The translations under genes and the position numbers were made by a program. Below, piece by piece: positions 61,681 to 64,000 of a stretch of DNA of 64,000 nt (positions are counted from its first letter, which is position 1; each line of letters starts with the position of its first letter). The stretch lies in contig CAJODL010000002.1 in NCBI GenBank assembly GCA_905233165.1, positions 1-64,000 on the forward strand, written 5' to 3'. The stretch is from an uncultured Prevotella sp. GTDB taxonomy: Bacteria; Bacteroidota; Bacteroidia; Bacteroidales; Bacteroidaceae. The notes beneath the pieces are model-generated. The model had not been told where the DNA came from. It did not search any database and saw only the letters and a program-made list of their open reading frames with translations.

Positions 61681-63390
61681 ATGACGAGACAACTTCGTAC
61701 ATTATTTTCCGCATTATTAATGGTCTGCTTCAGTAATAGCTGCGGAACAGCTCAGGAATCCCCCTTTGAATACAAAGAGATATATCTTCCAGAGAAAGAC
61801 TCTGACGATGCTAAGGACTTGGGGTTGAACAATCTCGATTCAGACTGGGGCATTTGGGGGCATAACCTTCATCACGTTCTTCCCTCAAACCCTGCACCAA
61901 GTATATTTGCAATGGTGAATGGCAACAGGACAGACGAGCAGTTCTGCTTTTCGTCAGACAAGTTATATGAGTATATCGTGACATATATTGAGGACAATTA
62001 CGGAGAAAGCAAGCAGCAGCGTTTTGCCATACTGCCAAATGACAACGCTATGGTATGTACATGCGAGCTTTGTCGTAGCCACGGTAATACTGCCAACAAT
62101 GCTACTCCTGCTGTAAGCTACATGCTGGAAAGATTGGCAAAGCGATTTGACAACCACCTCTTTTTCACCTCCTACTATATGTCAACACGTGAGGTGCCAA
62201 ACCATGATATGCCAAAGAACACAGGAGTATTGGTAAGCACCATGACCTATCCGTTACAAGCTACAGGCACAAAGGCTGAGGAGAATTTTAAAGTTCTGAT
62301 GAAAAAGTGGAAAGACAAGATGGCGCATGTATATGTATGGGACTATGTCAATAACTTTGATGACTATATGACACCATTCCCTATCCTGAATATCATGCAA
62401 CGACGTCTGCAGATGTATAAGGAGGCTGGAGTCAATGGCGTCTTTTTCAATGGTAGTGGAACAGACCATAGCACCTTTAGCCAACTACACTTTTATGTCA
62501 TCAGCAAACTGCTTCTCAATCCATATGATGACTGGAAGGCATTGGTGACAGAATACTGTAACAAGCACTATCCTACAGCAGGTGACCTGGTAGCTAATTT
62601 TGTGATAGAGCAGGAAGAGTGGACAGCCAATAAGAACCACGCCCTACCCCTTTATGGAGGTATCACACAATCTCTCGCCACATATCTGCCCGAACAACAG
62701 TTTGTAAAATTCCACCAATCACTGGCAGCAGCTCTTCCTCAGACAGATGGTAAAGAGAGAGCAGAACTTGAGACTATGTGGCAAGCTATGGCATTGACAC
62801 GACTTGAGTTGAATCGTCTAAACCATTCAACAGATGATAGTGATATATTATTAGATGGATTGCGCAAACTTGCGGCAAAGAATATACGCATATACAGCGA
62901 ATCTTTCTGGTATATTGACGACTATGTCAAGGAATACCAGCAGATGCTTTTCCATAAAGCGGAAGCCAAGCGAAACCTTCTGTTAGGAAAGCAGTTGCAA
63001 CCTATGACAGCTTTAGATGAGGAATACAATGACATCAGCATACTGACAGACGGGCTGTTGGGATTGCCCTCCAACTACCATTGCGGACAAATGCTATCAT
63101 CAGCAGATCCACACTTGAAGATTGCTATACCAAGGATTGCAGGAATGAAGAAACTGAAGGTGTATTTGGTTAATAATCCCAAGTATCATATCATCCTGCC
63201 TGAAAAGGTTATTCTTTCATCAGGCAATATAGAACTGGGAACAGTAGTTCCTAAGACATACGATGCAGAACAAAAACGGGCTGTAGCAGAATTCAATATC
63301 CCGTCAAACGTTTCTGGAACACTAATACTCACCCTACGTCGCAACAAAGCAGATCATACTATGTCTATCGACGAGATAGAAGGATACTAA
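61681..63390 (+). CDS. DUF4838 domain protein, probable glycan-active lipoprotein
   Basis: A 569-residue exported protein. The signal (MTRQLRTLFSALLMVCFSNSC) may end in a lipobox Cys. The bulk matches the DUF4838 family, which is related to TIM-barrel glycoside hydrolases: FAMVNGNRTDEQFCFSS, the C-x-C-x-x-C group MVCTCELCRSHG, VYVWDYVNNFDDYM and VNGVFFNGSGTDHSTFSQLH. A C-terminal beta-sandwich follows (about 450-569). No proven activity exists for the family. In this operon it sits where PgaB-like polymer-modifying enzymes sit in other export systems, so a glycan-processing role is reasonable. Confidence 0.75.
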   Translation: MTRQLRTLFSALLMVCFSNSCGTAQESPFEYKEIYLPEKDSDDAKDLGLNNLDSDWGIWGHNLHHVLPSNPAPSIFAMVNGNRTDEQFCFSSDKLYEYIVTYIEDNYGESKQQRFAILPNDNAMVCTCELCRSHGNTANNATPAVSYMLERLAKRFDNHLFFTSYYMSTREVPNHDMPKNTGVLVSTMTYPLQATGTKAEENFKVLMKKWKDKMAHVYVWDYVNNFDDYMTPFPILNIMQRRLQMYKEAGVNGVFFNGSGTDHSTFSQLHFYVISKLLLNPYDDWKALVTEYCNKHYPTAGDLVANFVIEQEEWTANKNHALPLYGGITQSLATYLPEQQFVKFHQSLAAALPQTDGKERAELETMWQAMALTRLELNRLNHSTDDSDILLDGLRKLAAKNIRIYSESFWYIDDYVKEYQQMLFHKAEAKRNLLLGKQLQPMTALDEEYNDISILTDGLLGLPSNYHCGQMLSSADPHLKIAIPRIAGMKKLKVYLVNNPKYHIILPEKVILSSGNIELGTVVPKTYDAEQKRAVAEFNIPSNVSGTLILTLRRNKADHTMSIDEIEGY

Positions 63391-63468
63391 AGAGAATTAA
63401 GAATTAAGAGTTTAAAGTTAAGAGTGAAGAATTAAAATATTCAAGAATTAGGAATTAAGATATTTGGA
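63391..63468 (+). repeat. GAATTAAGA-type short repeats
   Basis: The spacer is nearly all degenerate AGAATTAAGA/AAGAATTAGG/AGAGTTTAAAG units, similar to those at 57355-57400 in the same operon. No promoter or terminator is seen. Confidence 0.6.
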
Positions 63469-64000
63469 GTGAAGAAATTATTACTGATAGCGTTACCACT
63501 GTTTCTGTTTGCAGCATGCGAAAAGAATTTGAAGCCCGCAACTGTAATTGTTGCAGACCCCGTACGTCACTACTACCCAGTTGTGCAGGGAGAAATAATG
63601 CGTGTTTCCTATGCCATTGAGAATATTTCCGAAAATCCTCTATTTATAAGAGAGATACAAACCAGCTGTGGCTGCCTGACACAAAATAACGAGTTGCCGA
63701 TTGTAATTCTTCCCCATAAGCAAGGCTTTATAAATATAGACTTTAATACAATAAAAAATACCGGCTATGCCCAACATTTCATTTACCTTTATGGTAATTT
63801 TAAGGATTCAAGTTTATTAGAACTCCAGTTCGACACCAATATCGTCCCACCTGGAAACACCTCTCCTGACTATGAGGAACTATGGCAAGAACAAACTGGA
63901 ACGACCATAAAAGATGCCGTTGACGGTACTTCCGGAGAAAAAGGTTATTATGTTGACCCAGGCATTGACCCACGTCAAAAAAATCAGCAAGAAATACAAC
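63469..64000 (+). CDS. DUF1573 family lipoprotein (3' end outside window)
   Basis: An open frame runs from a GTG at 63469 to the end of the window (177 codons). It starts VKKLLLIALPLFLFAAC, a clear lipoprotein signal, and contains the DUF1573 features: the immunoglobulin-like strand MRVSYAIENISENPLFIREI, the conserved IQTSCGCLTQ motif, ILPHKQGFINIDFN and HFIYLYGNF. GTG is chosen because it opens the signal peptide and no in-frame ATG lies before it. It is probably the fifth gene of the operon; its role is unknown. Confidence 0.8.
   Translation, partial: MKKLLLIALPLFLFAACEKNLKPATVIVADPVRHYYPVVQGEIMRVSYAIENISENPLFIREIQTSCGCLTQNNELPIVILPHKQGFINIDFNTIKNTGYAQHFIYLYGNFKDSSLLELQFDTNIVPPGNTSPDYEELWQEQTGTTIKDAVDGTSGEKGYYVDPGIDPRQKNQQEIQ

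Overview
The window reads as a chromosomal segment of a Bacteroidales bacterium, most likely Prevotella in the broad sense. The evidence is: promoters of the Bacteroidetes type (TTG, 20 bp, TAnnTTTG) in front of most genes; a 31-residue 'smalltalk' gene; two HU-related DNA-binding proteins of the Bacteroidetes type; ECF sigma/anti-sigma pairs; a type IX secretion sorting domain; DUF5686, DUF4838 and DUF1573 proteins; and many short AT-rich intergenic repeats. No plasmid, phage, insertion sequence, CRISPR array or rRNA was seen.

Layout. 1-8.1 kb: smalltalk gene, pyruvate phosphate dikinase (ppdK, with a damaged 3' end), mfd and rmuC. 8.2-13.7 kb: a TonB_C/C10-peptidase/leucine-rich-repeat fusion, an HU-winged-helix protein behind a 4 x 21 bp palindrome array, tRNA-Cys, tRNA-Leu and a DUF5686 outer-membrane protein. 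13.8-21 kb: a GH35 beta-galactosidase running straight into leuA-leuC-leuD and a citramalate-synthase-like gene, with no leuB. 21-25.2 kb (minus strand): a YetA/PL26-like lyase, dtd and trmD. 25.3-31.7 kb: three secreted proteins (calcineurin-type phosphoesterase, a dockerin protein, and an endonuclease/exonuclease/phosphatase domain with a dockerin). 31.8-40.8 kb: two tandem copies of a sigma / anti-sigma / TonB_C-lipocalin module, then a membrane-spanning HTH regulator, a small lipocalin-like protein and an S41 protease carrying the same lipocalin-like region. 41-48 kb: a second HU-winged-helix protein with its own 21 bp array, a 1497-residue PL11 lyase with a T9SS tail, and an FAD oxidoreductase. 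48-55.3 kb: a Do-family protease, alanine dehydrogenase, then rnhB-hppA-PD-(D/E)XK nuclease on the minus strand. 55.3-64 kb: a third 21 bp array, a small lipoprotein and a five-gene operon (membrane repeat protein, GT2 synthase, TPR/beta-barrel porin, DUF4838, DUF1573) that looks like a synthase-dependent exopolysaccharide system.

The strongest candidates for something undescribed are: (1) the 31.8-40.8 kb envelope-signalling cluster, in which one lipocalin-like region is joined to TonB_C and to an S41 protease, with TGCAAA arrays at about 11 bp spacing in front of two of its promoters; (2) three unrelated tandem arrays that all have an exact 21 bp period, two of them next to HU-winged-helix genes; (3) the exopolysaccharide-type operon at the right end. 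The window also shows intergenic repeat sequence inserted in frame in several genes, a 29-nt lesion in ppdK, and a signal peptide that can only be reached from an ATT codon.
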